From positions 1 through 14,444 of the forward strand of contig DIFG01000037.1 in assembly GCA_002419025.1 (NCBI GenBank): DNA of 14,444 bases, given 5' to 3'. A program made the translations under genes and the position numbers. Position 1 is the first letter of the stretch. The number at the start of each line of letters is the position of its first letter. The notes below the pieces were generated by a model. It saw only the letters and a list, made by a program, of their open reading frames with translations, was not told the origin of the DNA and searched no databases. Below, in pieces: positions 8,567 to 14,444 of this stretch. This stretch comes from Deltaproteobacteria bacterium UBA5754 (GTDB lineage Bacteria; Desulfobacterota; Dissulfuribacteria; Dissulfuribacterales; UBA5754).

Positions 8567-8878
8567 ATGTCACGCATAAGAAAAACCATCACCATGGCAA
8601 CGCTTGTCTGGACACTCACTGCCCTTCCCGGCTGCATGACCGTCGGCCGGGATTTTCCTGTGGAGTATGTCTCTCAGATCCAGACGGGAAAGACCACTCA
8701 GATGGACATCCAGCGCATGTTTGGCCCGCCATGGCGAACCGGTCTTGAAAACGGGAAGGTCACGTGGACATATGGCAAATACCGCTACACAGTGACTGGC
8801 GGGGCCCACACGAGCGACCTTGTGATCCGCTTCAACGAAAACAACGTGGTGGAGAGCTGGACCTACAATGCAGATTGA
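8567..8878 (+). CDS. Small SmpA/OmlA (BamE-like) domain lipoprotein
   Basis: The protein has 103 residues with a lipoprotein signal: a basic start, a hydrophobic stretch and lipobox ALPGC, with acylated Cys23. The rest resembles the SmpA/OmlA fold. It shows VEYVSQIQTGKTTQMDIQRMFGPPWRT, then WTYGKYRYTV and a last strand, LVIRFNENNVVESWTY. BamE, the best known member, helps assemble outer membrane beta-barrels, but many stand-alone members have no known role. The gene follows the RND gene after 27 bases behind a strong AGGAGG (8556-8561), so it is probably the last gene of the efflux operon. It might assist the outer membrane part of the pump; that is inference from position. Confidence 0.82.
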   Translation: MSRIRKTITMATLVWTLTALPGCMTVGRDFPVEYVSQIQTGKTTQMDIQRMFGPPWRTGLENGKVTWTYGKYRYTVTGGAHTSDLVIRFNENNVVESWTYNAD

Positions 8879-8891
8879 GGAAAGGCGGCAT

Positions 8892-8963
8892 TGCCGAACC
8901 GCGTCCGGAATATGATTGCAAAACAGCATCATAAAGGGCTTTTCTTTGTGTCATCTGTGCTCT
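8892..8963 (+). repeat. Dispersed repeat 1, copy A
   Basis: This 72-base segment aligns with 13967-14037 in the same orientation, with 61 of 71 positions identical and one single-base gap (counted by eye). It starts with TGCCGAA, contains TGATTGC.AAACAGCAT, and ends in TGTGTC.TCTGTGCTCT. Read on the minus strand, the last part is the purine-rich AGAGCACAGA.GACACA.AGAAAA. Confidence 0.8.
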
Positions 8964-9136
8964 CTCAGATTTATGTTATTGTTTGCAATAATCTTCTGCC
9001 ATCCGTAAAAAAATTAAGAGGATTTTCGTTCGAGGGCAAGGCGCGGGGAGGTCGCATAGGCGGACCACAGTGTTTGCCCTCTTCCCTGTATGTGAGCATT
9101 TATGAACGACCGATCTGCCGGCAGACAGGCGAGCAA

Positions 9137-9169
9137 CACTGCCATCGGGCGAAAGGACCGCTTTTCGAG
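9137..9169 (+). repeat. Dispersed repeat 2, copy A
   Basis: This 33-base segment with the core GCCATCGGGCGAAAGGACC matches the reverse complement of 14412-14444 at 30 of 33 positions. Weaker similarity (TGAAT.CCATGG) continues for about 30 bases, up to the ribosome binding site of amrS, so the repeat edge abuts the start of that gene. Confidence 0.75.
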
Positions 9170-9206
9170 ATTTCTTAAAAAAGCTTGAATGCCATGGAGG
9201 TGCACC

Positions 9207-10220
9207 ATGCAGGAGGCTCGATTCTACGAAAAAAGACAGGACATGTCCGTCATCTGCAATCTGTGCAGTCACCACTGCACCATAGCGCCAGGGAAAAGGG
9301 GGATCTGCGGGGTCAGGGAAAACCAGGCTGGCACACTCATGAGTCTGGTCTATGGAAGGCTCGTTTCGGAAAATATCGATCCCATCGAGAAAAAACCCCT
9401 CTTCAATTTTCTGCCCGGCTCCACCTCATACTCCATCTCCACCGTCGGATGCAATTTCCAGTGCGCTCACTGCCAGAACTGGGAGATCTCCCAGTATCCA
9501 AGGCTACACCAGGGCGGAATCATCGGAATGGATCGAAGCCCGAATGAGGTCGTCGATGAGGCCGTGCTCTCCGGGGCGCGGAGCATCAGCTACACCTATG
9601 TCGAACCCACCATCTTTTATGAATTCGCCTACGACTGTTCCGCGCTCGCTAGAAAGAAGACGCTCAAAAACGTCTTCGTGAGCAACGGCTACATGACGCC
9701 CGAGGTCGCTCGGGAGCTTGCCATCGTCATCGATGCCATCAATATCGACATCAAGGCCTTTACGGAAAAATTCTATCACAAGGTCTGCAAGGCACGCCTC
9801 GCGCCGGTCCTCGATACCGTAAAACTCATGCACGAGCTCGGCGTATGGGTGGAGGTGACGACCCTCATAATTCCCGGCCACAACGACTCCCCGGAGGAAC
9901 TGCGTGATATCGCGCGATTCATCCATTCCGTGGACCCCGCCATTCCGTGGCACGTGACCGCATTCTATCCCCATTACCAGATGATCGAGGTCCCTCCGAC
10001 TCCGGCCTCCACTCTTCGTATGGCCCGGGACATCGGCCTTGCCCAAGGACTCAAATTTGTTTACGAGGGAAACATTCCAGGTGAGGGGGGAGAAAATACA
10101 TTCTGCCCTTCATGTGGTGCCAAAGTCATCTCCCGTCACGGATTCCGTATCCTCAAAAACAACTTGACGGATGGGCGTTGCCCCTCGTGCGGAGCAAGGG
10201 TTCCGGGAATATGGTCGTGA
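9207..10220 (+). CDS. amrS: AmmeMemoRadiSam-system radical SAM protein (AmrS)
   Basis: This is a radical SAM enzyme of the family often encoded with AMMECR1- and Memo-like proteins; I know of no firmly established reaction to assign. The 337-residue protein has an N-terminal cysteine group C17xxC20xxxC24 (CNLCSHHC) and a RGICGVREN motif. The radical SAM cluster site CNFQCAHC follows (C82, C86, C89), then SYTYVEPTIFYEFA and DAINIDIKAF inside the TIM-barrel core. Two C-terminal CxxC pairs (C300/C303, C325/C328) form the zinc-ribbon-like tail typical of this subgroup. ATG 9207 is chosen over the in-frame ATG 9189 because GGAGG (9196-9200) lies six bases before it. Its 3' end overlaps the next gene by 10 bases. 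Neither AMMECR1 nor Memo is encoded in this window. Confidence 0.9.
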   Translation: MQEARFYEKRQDMSVICNLCSHHCTIAPGKRGICGVRENQAGTLMSLVYGRLVSENIDPIEKKPLFNFLPGSTSYSISTVGCNFQCAHCQNWEISQYPRLHQGGIIGMDRSPNEVVDEAVLSGARSISYTYVEPTIFYEFAYDCSALARKKTLKNVFVSNGYMTPEVARELAIVIDAINIDIKAFTEKFYHKVCKARLAPVLDTVKLMHELGVWVEVTTLIIPGHNDSPEELRDIARFIHSVDPAIPWHVTAFYPHYQMIEVPPTPASTLRMARDIGLAQGLKFVYEGNIPGEGGENTFCPSCGAKVISRHGFRILKNNLTDGRCPSCGARVPGIWS

Positions 10221-11911
10221 ACGGTGCGGCTTCTTCCGAAGGGCTTTCTTTTCTCGTTCTCGCACAGGAACTCTCCCGATCCTATTCAAAGGTCGATATC
10301 TCTGAGACGACCCGGCTCATGGTCCAAAAATTCTCCGCTGCCTTCGGTTACGAAGGAGCGGCTGTTTACGTCCTGGACGCGGGGGGAGAAACGCTCTCTC
10401 TGAGGGCGGCACACGGCATTCCGGATCAGGTCCTGCCTGCGGTCTTGGACATCAGCCACCCTGATCTCCTCCCGGTCCTTTCGGGAAGGGCTCACCCCCT
10501 CTCCACCGCAGACTCCTTCCAGCCCTCCCTCTTCGAGTCCCTACGAAGAGATCTCGGATTTGCCGAGGTTTTACTCCTTCCCATCCTCTCACGGGAAGAG
10601 GTTATGGGTGTCATGCCATTTTTCTCCCACGAAAAAGTCGTCCTCTCCCTTGAGGAGACCGCCACCCTGAGCGCCCTCCTCGAGCTCGCCGGGGTCACCA
10701 TCGAGAACTCATGTCTGTTCTTGCAACAGGCGAGACATCTTTCCTTCCTTCAGGCCCTCAATGACATTACGAAGGTCATCAGCTCGACCCAGACCCTCGA
10801 TGATGTCCTTGACCACATTGTCAGGCTCCTTCCCCGAGTCCTCGATCTAAAAGGGTGCACGATCCGCCTCCTCAACCCACAGGACCGTCGACTGGAGCTG
10901 GTCGCGGCCTTCGGACTCTCGCGCGAATACCTCAACAGGGGAGATATCGCAAGCGAAAAGGCCGTCCACGAGGTCTTTTCAGGCCTTAGACCTGTCATCA
11001 TACACGATGCGACCCGAGATCCACGCGTCCAATTTCGCGAGGAGGCAGAAAAGGAGGGGATCGGGAGCATCCTCTCTGTGCCTATTCTTGCTGGCGACAG
11101 CGTTCTCGGCGTCCTGAGACTTCTCACGGCCAAACCCCGCGTCTTTTCCGAAATCGAGATCGATCTTGCCGTGGCTGTTGCCGAACACGGGGGTATTGCC
11201 ATGAAAAAGGCCCTTGACTACCGACGCATCTCCACACTTCTCGCCGAGATCGAACAGCAGGAAGACTTTCTTGAAAGCATTATCGATAATGTGAATGCTG
11301 GACTCATGATCCTGGATCACTCGAAGCGCATCGTTTTGGCAAACAGCCGTTTTCTTCGCCAGGAAGGTCTGTCCAGCGAGGACGTCATGGGAAAATACCC
11401 GTGGGAAATCCTTCCGTTTCTTTCTTCCCGCACATTTCCATTGGAAACCACACATGCAGGGGAAGGAGGCCTGGTGGTCGAAGATCGGGGAAAAGGTACA
11501 CCGCGTCATCTGGAGATCTCGGCCGTGTCTTTCAACCCACCCGGCCGGGGTAACAATTATTCGGTCGTCATCATTCGTGATGTCACGGCCACAAAACTCC
11601 TCGAGTCCGAGACGCGGGAACGGGAACGCCTCCAGGGCGTCATAGAGATGGCCCGGACCGTGGCTCACGAGTTGAACACCCCGATCTTTGTGGCCTTAGG
11701 CGCCCTCGATCTTCTCGAGGAAGATCTCCCCGCGGAAAGCCCGCTTCGGGAAGACTGCCAGGACATTCGGTCAAATCTCACAAGGCTCTCCGGACTCATC
11801 ACCCGCATGACCCAGATCACCCAGTATCAGGCACGGGAATATGCGGGTGACGTCACCATGGTGGATCTGGAGAGATCGGCACCTGAGAAGAGAATGGTGC
11901 CTGAAAGCTGA
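10211..11911 (+). CDS. GAF-GAF-PAS sensor protein with HisKA-like domain, no ATPase domain
   Basis: This is a soluble sensory protein of 566 residues with no membrane helix. Two GAF domains (about residues 12-165 and 178-335) are followed by a PAS domain (about 345-455, with FLESIIDNVNAGLMILDHSK) and a two-helix HisKA-like segment (about 465-545). The H-box is present as His486 in MARTVAHELNTP. The protein ends about 80 residues later, so the HATPase_c domain (N, G1, G2 boxes) needed for autophosphorylation is absent. Either it is a phosphoacceptor or signalling partner for another kinase, or it is degenerate. The frame extends upstream, but ATG 10211, overlapping the end of amrS by 10 bases, gives a natural start; GTG 10214 is possible. 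No response regulator adjoins it. It converges with pyrE, 23 bases apart. Confidence 0.85.
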   Translation: MVVNGAASSEGLSFLVLAQELSRSYSKVDISETTRLMVQKFSAAFGYEGAAVYVLDAGGETLSLRAAHGIPDQVLPAVLDISHPDLLPVLSGRAHPLSTADSFQPSLFESLRRDLGFAEVLLLPILSREEVMGVMPFFSHEKVVLSLEETATLSALLELAGVTIENSCLFLQQARHLSFLQALNDITKVISSTQTLDDVLDHIVRLLPRVLDLKGCTIRLLNPQDRRLELVAAFGLSREYLNRGDIASEKAVHEVFSGLRPVIIHDATRDPRVQFREEAEKEGIGSILSVPILAGDSVLGVLRLLTAKPRVFSEIEIDLAVAVAEHGGIAMKKALDYRRISTLLAEIEQQEDFLESIIDNVNAGLMILDHSKRIVLANSRFLRQEGLSSEDVMGKYPWEILPFLSSRTFPLETTHAGEGGLVVEDRGKGTPRHLEISAVSFNPPGRGNNYSVVIIRDVTATKLLESETRERERLQGVIEMARTVAHELNTPIFVALGALDLLEEDLPAESPLREDCQDIRSNLTRLSGLITRMTQITQYQAREYAGDVTMVDLERSAPEKRMVPES

Positions 11912-11934
11912 ACCAGAGGTCTCTCCTTCAGGCC

Positions 11935-12498
11935 TCAGGCAATTGCATTTCGAATATCCCGCCTCGTAAAAAGGGCCGTAAGTGAGAGGCCGCAGGCCGT
12001 GAGGGCATCCCGCCCGCCCTCCTCCCTATCCACCACTGCGAGGACCGGGCCGACGCAATAGCCCTCTTCCCTGGTCCTCTCTGCTGCCTTTAGGAGGGTG
12101 CCGCCTGTAGTCACAACGTCCTCAAGGAGGGCAACCGTGCTCCCTTTCGGGATGTTTCCTTTTCCTTCGATCCATGAACCGGTTCCGTGCCCCTTTTTCT
12201 CTTTTCGTATGATGAAGGCAGGAAGGGGGGATCCATCGAGGAAACTCACGATGGAGACCGCTGTCACAAGGGGGTCGGCCCCGAGGGTCATGCCTCCAAC
12301 ACCTCGAATCTCTCCGGGGAAGGGACGTATCCTCTCCAAGAGGAGCCTGCCGCAGAGATAGGCCCCCTCGGCGGAAAGGGTGGTCTCCTTGCAGTCAATG
12401 TAGAAGTCGCTCTGCTTTCCCGATGTGAGGGTGAATATCCCCTCGCGGTAAGAGTTGCGGACAATGATCTCCCGCAGGCGTTCCCACGCGTTGCTCAT
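11935..12498 (-). CDS. pyrE: Orotate phosphoribosyltransferase
   Basis: The enzyme converts orotate and PRPP to orotidine 5'-phosphate in pyrimidine biosynthesis, in the cytosol. The 187-residue protein has the PRPP-binding signature VALLEDVVTTGGT (about residues 122-134) and the flexible catalytic loop region RKEKKGHGTG (about 98-107). It also has FTLTSGKQSDFYID near the N-terminus, all typical of PyrE. Its ATG overlaps the stop of purB (ATGA), with an AGGAAAGAGG purine run just before it, so translation is probably coupled to purB. It ends 23 bases from the convergent sensor gene, and no clear terminator is visible between them. Confidence 0.95.
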   Translation of the reverse strand: MSNAWERLREIIVRNSYREGIFTLTSGKQSDFYIDCKETTLSAEGAYLCGRLLLERIRPFPGEIRGVGGMTLGADPLVTAVSIVSFLDGSPLPAFIIRKEKKGHGTGSWIEGKGNIPKGSTVALLEDVVTTGGTLLKAAERTREEGYCVGPVLAVVDREEGGRDALTACGLSLTALFTRRDIRNAIA

Positions 12499-13799
12499 GC
12501 CTCTTTCCTCCCGAATACCCTCTGGAAGATGGTATCCACATGCCGGAGATGGTGGCTCAGGTCAAATATGGATGCGATCTCCTCATGCGTGAGATATTGG
12601 GAAAGTTCTTCATCCGCCAGAAGAAGGGACTTGAATTCACCCTTCCCCTCCCAGACCTCCATGGCCGATTTCTGAACGATCCTGTAGGCCTTTTCGCGCC
12701 CTACCCCCTTTTGCGTAAGGGCCAAAAGGACGTCCTGCGAAAAGATGAGACCCTTCAGTAGATCGAGATTTTTTCGCATCCGCTCGGGATATACGAGAAG
12801 TCGATCGAGGAGCCGGGTGAGCCTGGCGAGCATGAAATCGGCGGTAACGAAGGCGTCCGGGCAGATGAACCGCTCGACCGATGAATGGCTGATGTCCCTT
12901 TCGTGCCAGAGGGCGATGTCTTCAAGGGCCGGAACCGCATATGCGCGGAGCATCCTTGCCAGCCCTGTCAGGTTCTCGGAAAGTATCGGGTTCCGCTTGT
13001 GGGGCATGGCGGACGAACCCTTCTGGCCGGCGCTGAAATACTCCTCGGCCTCAAGGACCTCGGTCCTCTGAAGATGACGGATCTCGGTGGCGATCTTCTC
13101 GACGGTGCCTGCGAGGATGGCGAGGACGCAGAAGACCTCTGCGTACCTGTCCCGCTGGATAACCTGGTTCGAGGCAGGAGCAGGCTTGAGGCCCAGGCGC
13201 TCACAGACTGACTCCTCTATCCTGGGATCGACATGTGCAAAGGTCCCGACCGCCCCCGAGATCTTTCCGTAGGCTATGTTTTCCCTGGCAGCCAGGAGTC
13301 GCCTCCTGTTCCTCGCCAACTCGTCGTGCCAGAGGGCAAGCTTGAGCCCAAAGGTGATGGGCTCGGCATGGATCCCGTGGGATCGTCCGATCATGACCGT
13401 ATCCTTATGTTCGTAGGCCCTTTTTCTTATGACCTCCATGAGCCCATCCACATCCATGAGGATGATGTTGAGGGCGCGGACGAAAATGACCGCCTGGGCC
13501 GTGTCGAGCATGTCCGAGGAGGTGAGCCCCCAGTGGAGGTAGCGGGCCGACGGCCCAACGTGCTCGGCAACGTTCGTGAGAAATGCTATGACGTCGTGGC
13601 GCGTCTCCTGTTCGATCTCCTGCACGCGGGCCATGTCAAAGGCAGCCTTTTCCCGAATGTCCCGTGCGGCCTCGACAGGGATCATTCCTAACTCGGACCA
13701 CGCCTCGGCGGCAAGGATCTCCACCTCGAGCCATGTCCTGAGCCTGTTTTCCTGGCTCCAGAGGGCAGTCATCTCCGGTCTGCTGTAGCGTTCAAGCAT
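12495..13799 (-). CDS. purB: Adenylosuccinate lyase
   Basis: The enzyme cleaves SAICAR to AICAR and adenylosuccinate to AMP in purine biosynthesis, as a cytosolic homotetramer. The protein has 434 residues. The fumarase/aspartase superfamily signature GSSAMPHKRNP carries the catalytic serine loop (Ser262-Ser263). YLHWGLTSSDMLDTAQA and GRSHGIHAEPITFG supply the conserved His and substrate-binding residues. The open frame begins at GTG 13814, but ATG 13799 is preferred. It gives MLERYSRPEM, matching the usual N-terminus of bacterial PurB, and has GGAGG eight bases upstream; GTG 13814 would sit only about ten bases after the predicted transcription start. It is the first gene of a two-gene unit with pyrE. 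Confidence 0.95.
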   Translation of the reverse strand: MLERYSRPEMTALWSQENRLRTWLEVEILAAEAWSELGMIPVEAARDIREKAAFDMARVQEIEQETRHDVIAFLTNVAEHVGPSARYLHWGLTSSDMLDTAQAVIFVRALNIILMDVDGLMEVIRKRAYEHKDTVMIGRSHGIHAEPITFGLKLALWHDELARNRRRLLAARENIAYGKISGAVGTFAHVDPRIEESVCERLGLKPAPASNQVIQRDRYAEVFCVLAILAGTVEKIATEIRHLQRTEVLEAEEYFSAGQKGSSAMPHKRNPILSENLTGLARMLRAYAVPALEDIALWHERDISHSSVERFICPDAFVTADFMLARLTRLLDRLLVYPERMRKNLDLLKGLIFSQDVLLALTQKGVGREKAYRIVQKSAMEVWEGKGEFKSLLLADEELSQYLTHEEIASIFDLSHHLRHVDTIFQRVFGRKEA

Positions 13800-13829
13800 T
13801 GCGTCGGCCTCCACGTACGGTTGGGTCGG

Positions 13830-13858
13830 ACTATATCAACGGACAAAAGGACCGACAA
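13830..13858 (-). promoter_or_regulatory. Sigma-70-type promoter for purB-pyrE
   Basis: On the minus strand a -35 box TTGTCG (13858-13853) and a -10 box TATAGT (13835-13830) are separated by exactly 17 bases. They match the consensus at 4 of 6 and 5 of 6 positions. Transcription would start near 13823, giving a leader of about 25 bases with GGAGG before ATG 13799. I see no purine-repressor-like palindrome over it. Confidence 0.6.
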
Positions 13859-13966
13859 GGATGATCGCAAAATCCCTCCCCCAGCGGGGCATAAGCGCCA
13901 ACTTTACATGCGCACTAATGATACTTGCCGGCCGTCGGTCCACAGATTCAGCTCAGTAATCGGCTC

Positions 13967-14037
13967 TGCCGAAATGCGTTCGGATTGTGATTGCGAAACA
14001 GCATATAGAGGGATTTTCTCTGTGTCCTCTGTGCTCT
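13967..14037 (+). repeat. Dispersed repeat 1, copy B
   Basis: This is the second copy of the segment at 8892-8963, in the same orientation, 61 of 71 positions identical with one gap. The minus strand reads CGCAGAGCACAGAGGACACA followed by GAGAAAA, a purine-rich phrase. A GAGAGGATTTT at 14066-14076 may extend the match to copy A. Confidence 0.8.
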
Positions 14038-14112
14038 GCGGTGAAATTGGTTGCGCGTATCACATTGAGAGGATTTTGACTTTGACAGATCCCTATCCGG
14101 ACGTGAACGCCT

Positions 14113-14270
14113 GGCCGGTGGGGCGGGCCGTTATTCCGGCGGGCGGATAACCGCTTTGGCAATGTGTCGGCGATCTTGTCCGAGGACGCGAGGTGCCATG
14201 CAAGACATGAAGCCCGCTCACCCTGGCTTTCTGGATCCGCCCGCCTCCACAACGGCCCTCCCCACCGGCC
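14113..14270. repeat. Long GC-rich inverted repeat (36-bp arms, 86-bp spacer)
   Basis: The left arm, 14113-14148, and the reverse complement of the right arm, 14235-14270, share 31 of 36 positions. Both start GGCCGGTGGGG and end GGCGGGCGGAT; five differences lie at arm positions 12 and 21-25. A transcript from either strand could fold into a long stem. The 86-base spacer shows no further obvious structure. It may be a mobile element remnant, a structured RNA or a REP/BIME-like unit. Confidence 0.6.
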
Positions 14271-14411
14271 CCCAATTGCAACGCGCATCCATCCGTCCAA
14301 ACCCTTGCCACCGATGTCCTTCCGGCGCACATCCCCCCAGCCCACGTAGACCCCACCCACATGAAGTCACCAATGTCCGCCCATGGATTCAGGAAATTGA
14401 CCCCAGGGAAC

Positions 14412-14444
14412 CTCGAAAAATGGTCCTTTCGCCCGATGGCTGTG
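14412..14444 (-). repeat. Dispersed repeat 2, copy B (cut by window end)
   Basis: On the minus strand this matches 9137-9169 at 30 of 33 positions, so it is inverted relative to copy A. The match runs to the last base of the window and probably continues beyond it. A weaker TGAATCCATGG (minus strand, about 14390) matches TGAATGCCATGG before amrS. Confidence 0.72.

Larger units (their letters stand above)
8879..9206. other. Non-coding gap rich in dispersed repeat sequence, before amrS
   Basis: These 328 bases hold no credible gene; short frames on the minus strand (9275-8976, 9208-9014) run through repeat sequence. Within it are the two repeat copies listed separately (8892-8963 and 9137-9169), an AT-rich island at about 8968-9020, the perfect palindrome TCTGCCGGCAGA at 9114-9125, and the Shine-Dalgarno of amrS (GGAGG, 9196-9200). 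AAGAGGATTTT at 9016-9026 resembles GAGAGGATTTT at 14066-14076, extending the match with the far copy. I see no convincing promoter or terminator. Confidence 0.65.
13859..14444. other. Non-coding, repeat-bearing region upstream of purB
   Basis: No convincing gene is seen in these 586 bases. Several mutually overlapping open frames of 60-135 codons exist on both strands (for example minus 14360-13953 and 14362-14093). None has a recognisable domain, and the largest run straight through repeats. The region holds repeat 1 copy B, repeat 2 copy B at the window edge, and a long inverted repeat at 14113-14270. From about 14100 onward it is markedly GC-rich, unlike the AT-rich part just before it. 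Confidence 0.6.

Noticed and set aside
8976..9275. A 99-codon minus-strand open frame between the lipoprotein gene and amrS.
   Set aside because: It overlaps the start of amrS and consists of translated repeat sequence.
11899..11933. Hairpin GCCTGAA/TTCAGGC between the convergent sensor and pyrE genes, considered as a bidirectional terminator.
   Set aside because: Only seven clean pairs with a 21-base loop, and no T-run on either strand.
13800..13814. GTG 13814 as start of purB.
   Set aside because: ATG 13799 gives the conserved N-terminus, is better spaced from GGAGG, and fits the predicted transcription start.
13953..14360. A 135-codon minus-strand open frame in the region upstream of purB.
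   Set aside because: It runs through the inverted repeat and repeat 1, has low-complexity Gly/Trp/Arg composition and no recognisable domain; it overlaps another open frame of equal quality.
1..14444. CRISPR arrays, tRNA or rRNA genes, transposase genes.
   Set aside because: No regularly spaced direct repeats, cloverleaf or rRNA-like sequence, and no transposase-like protein was seen on either strand.

Overview
The window looks like a chromosomal piece of a GC-rich, anaerobic or formate-respiring bacterium. A Desulfobacterota (deltaproteobacterial) relative is my best guess. The reasons are a membrane-bound formate dehydrogenase with FdhE, an AmrS-type radical SAM protein, a Gram-negative TolC/adaptor/RND pump and lipoproteins with lipoboxes. 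The taxon is inferred from gene content and style, not from a marker gene.

Layout. Positions 1-2239 (+) hold the end of a formate dehydrogenase locus: the iron-sulfur beta subunit (5' end cut by the window), the cytochrome b gamma subunit overlapping it by ATGA, and the maturation factor FdhE after a hairpin with a T-run. This is the E. coli fdoGHI-fdhE order. Positions 2240-2717 have no convincing gene but contain a 141-bp segment bounded by perfect 12-bp inverted repeats. Positions 2718-8878 (+) are a compact export operon: TolC-type outer membrane protein, lipoprotein membrane-fusion protein, RND transporter (TTG start, overlapping the previous gene) and a small SmpA/OmlA-type lipoprotein. 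Positions 8879-9206 are a non-coding stretch made largely of dispersed repeat sequence. Positions 9207-11911 (+) encode an AmrS radical SAM protein overlapped by a GAF-GAF-PAS protein that ends in a HisKA-like helix pair and has no ATPase domain. Converging on it from the minus strand are purB and pyrE (13799 down to 11935), overlapping by ATGA behind a good sigma-70-type promoter. The last ~590 bases contain no convincing gene. They hold second copies of the two repeat segments found before amrS, plus a 36-bp-armed inverted repeat.

How it works together. The formate dehydrogenase subunits pass electrons from formate oxidation through Fe-S clusters to a two-haem cytochrome b and on to quinone; FdhE serves the assembly of the catalytic subunit. 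The tripartite pump would span both membranes; its substrate cannot be read from sequence. purB-pyrE are nucleotide biosynthesis housekeeping genes.

The most interesting points are the translational overlap of amrS with a kinase-like sensor that lacks its ATPase domain, and the composite repeats (one pair direct, one pair inverted) bracketing the amrS-to-purB block.
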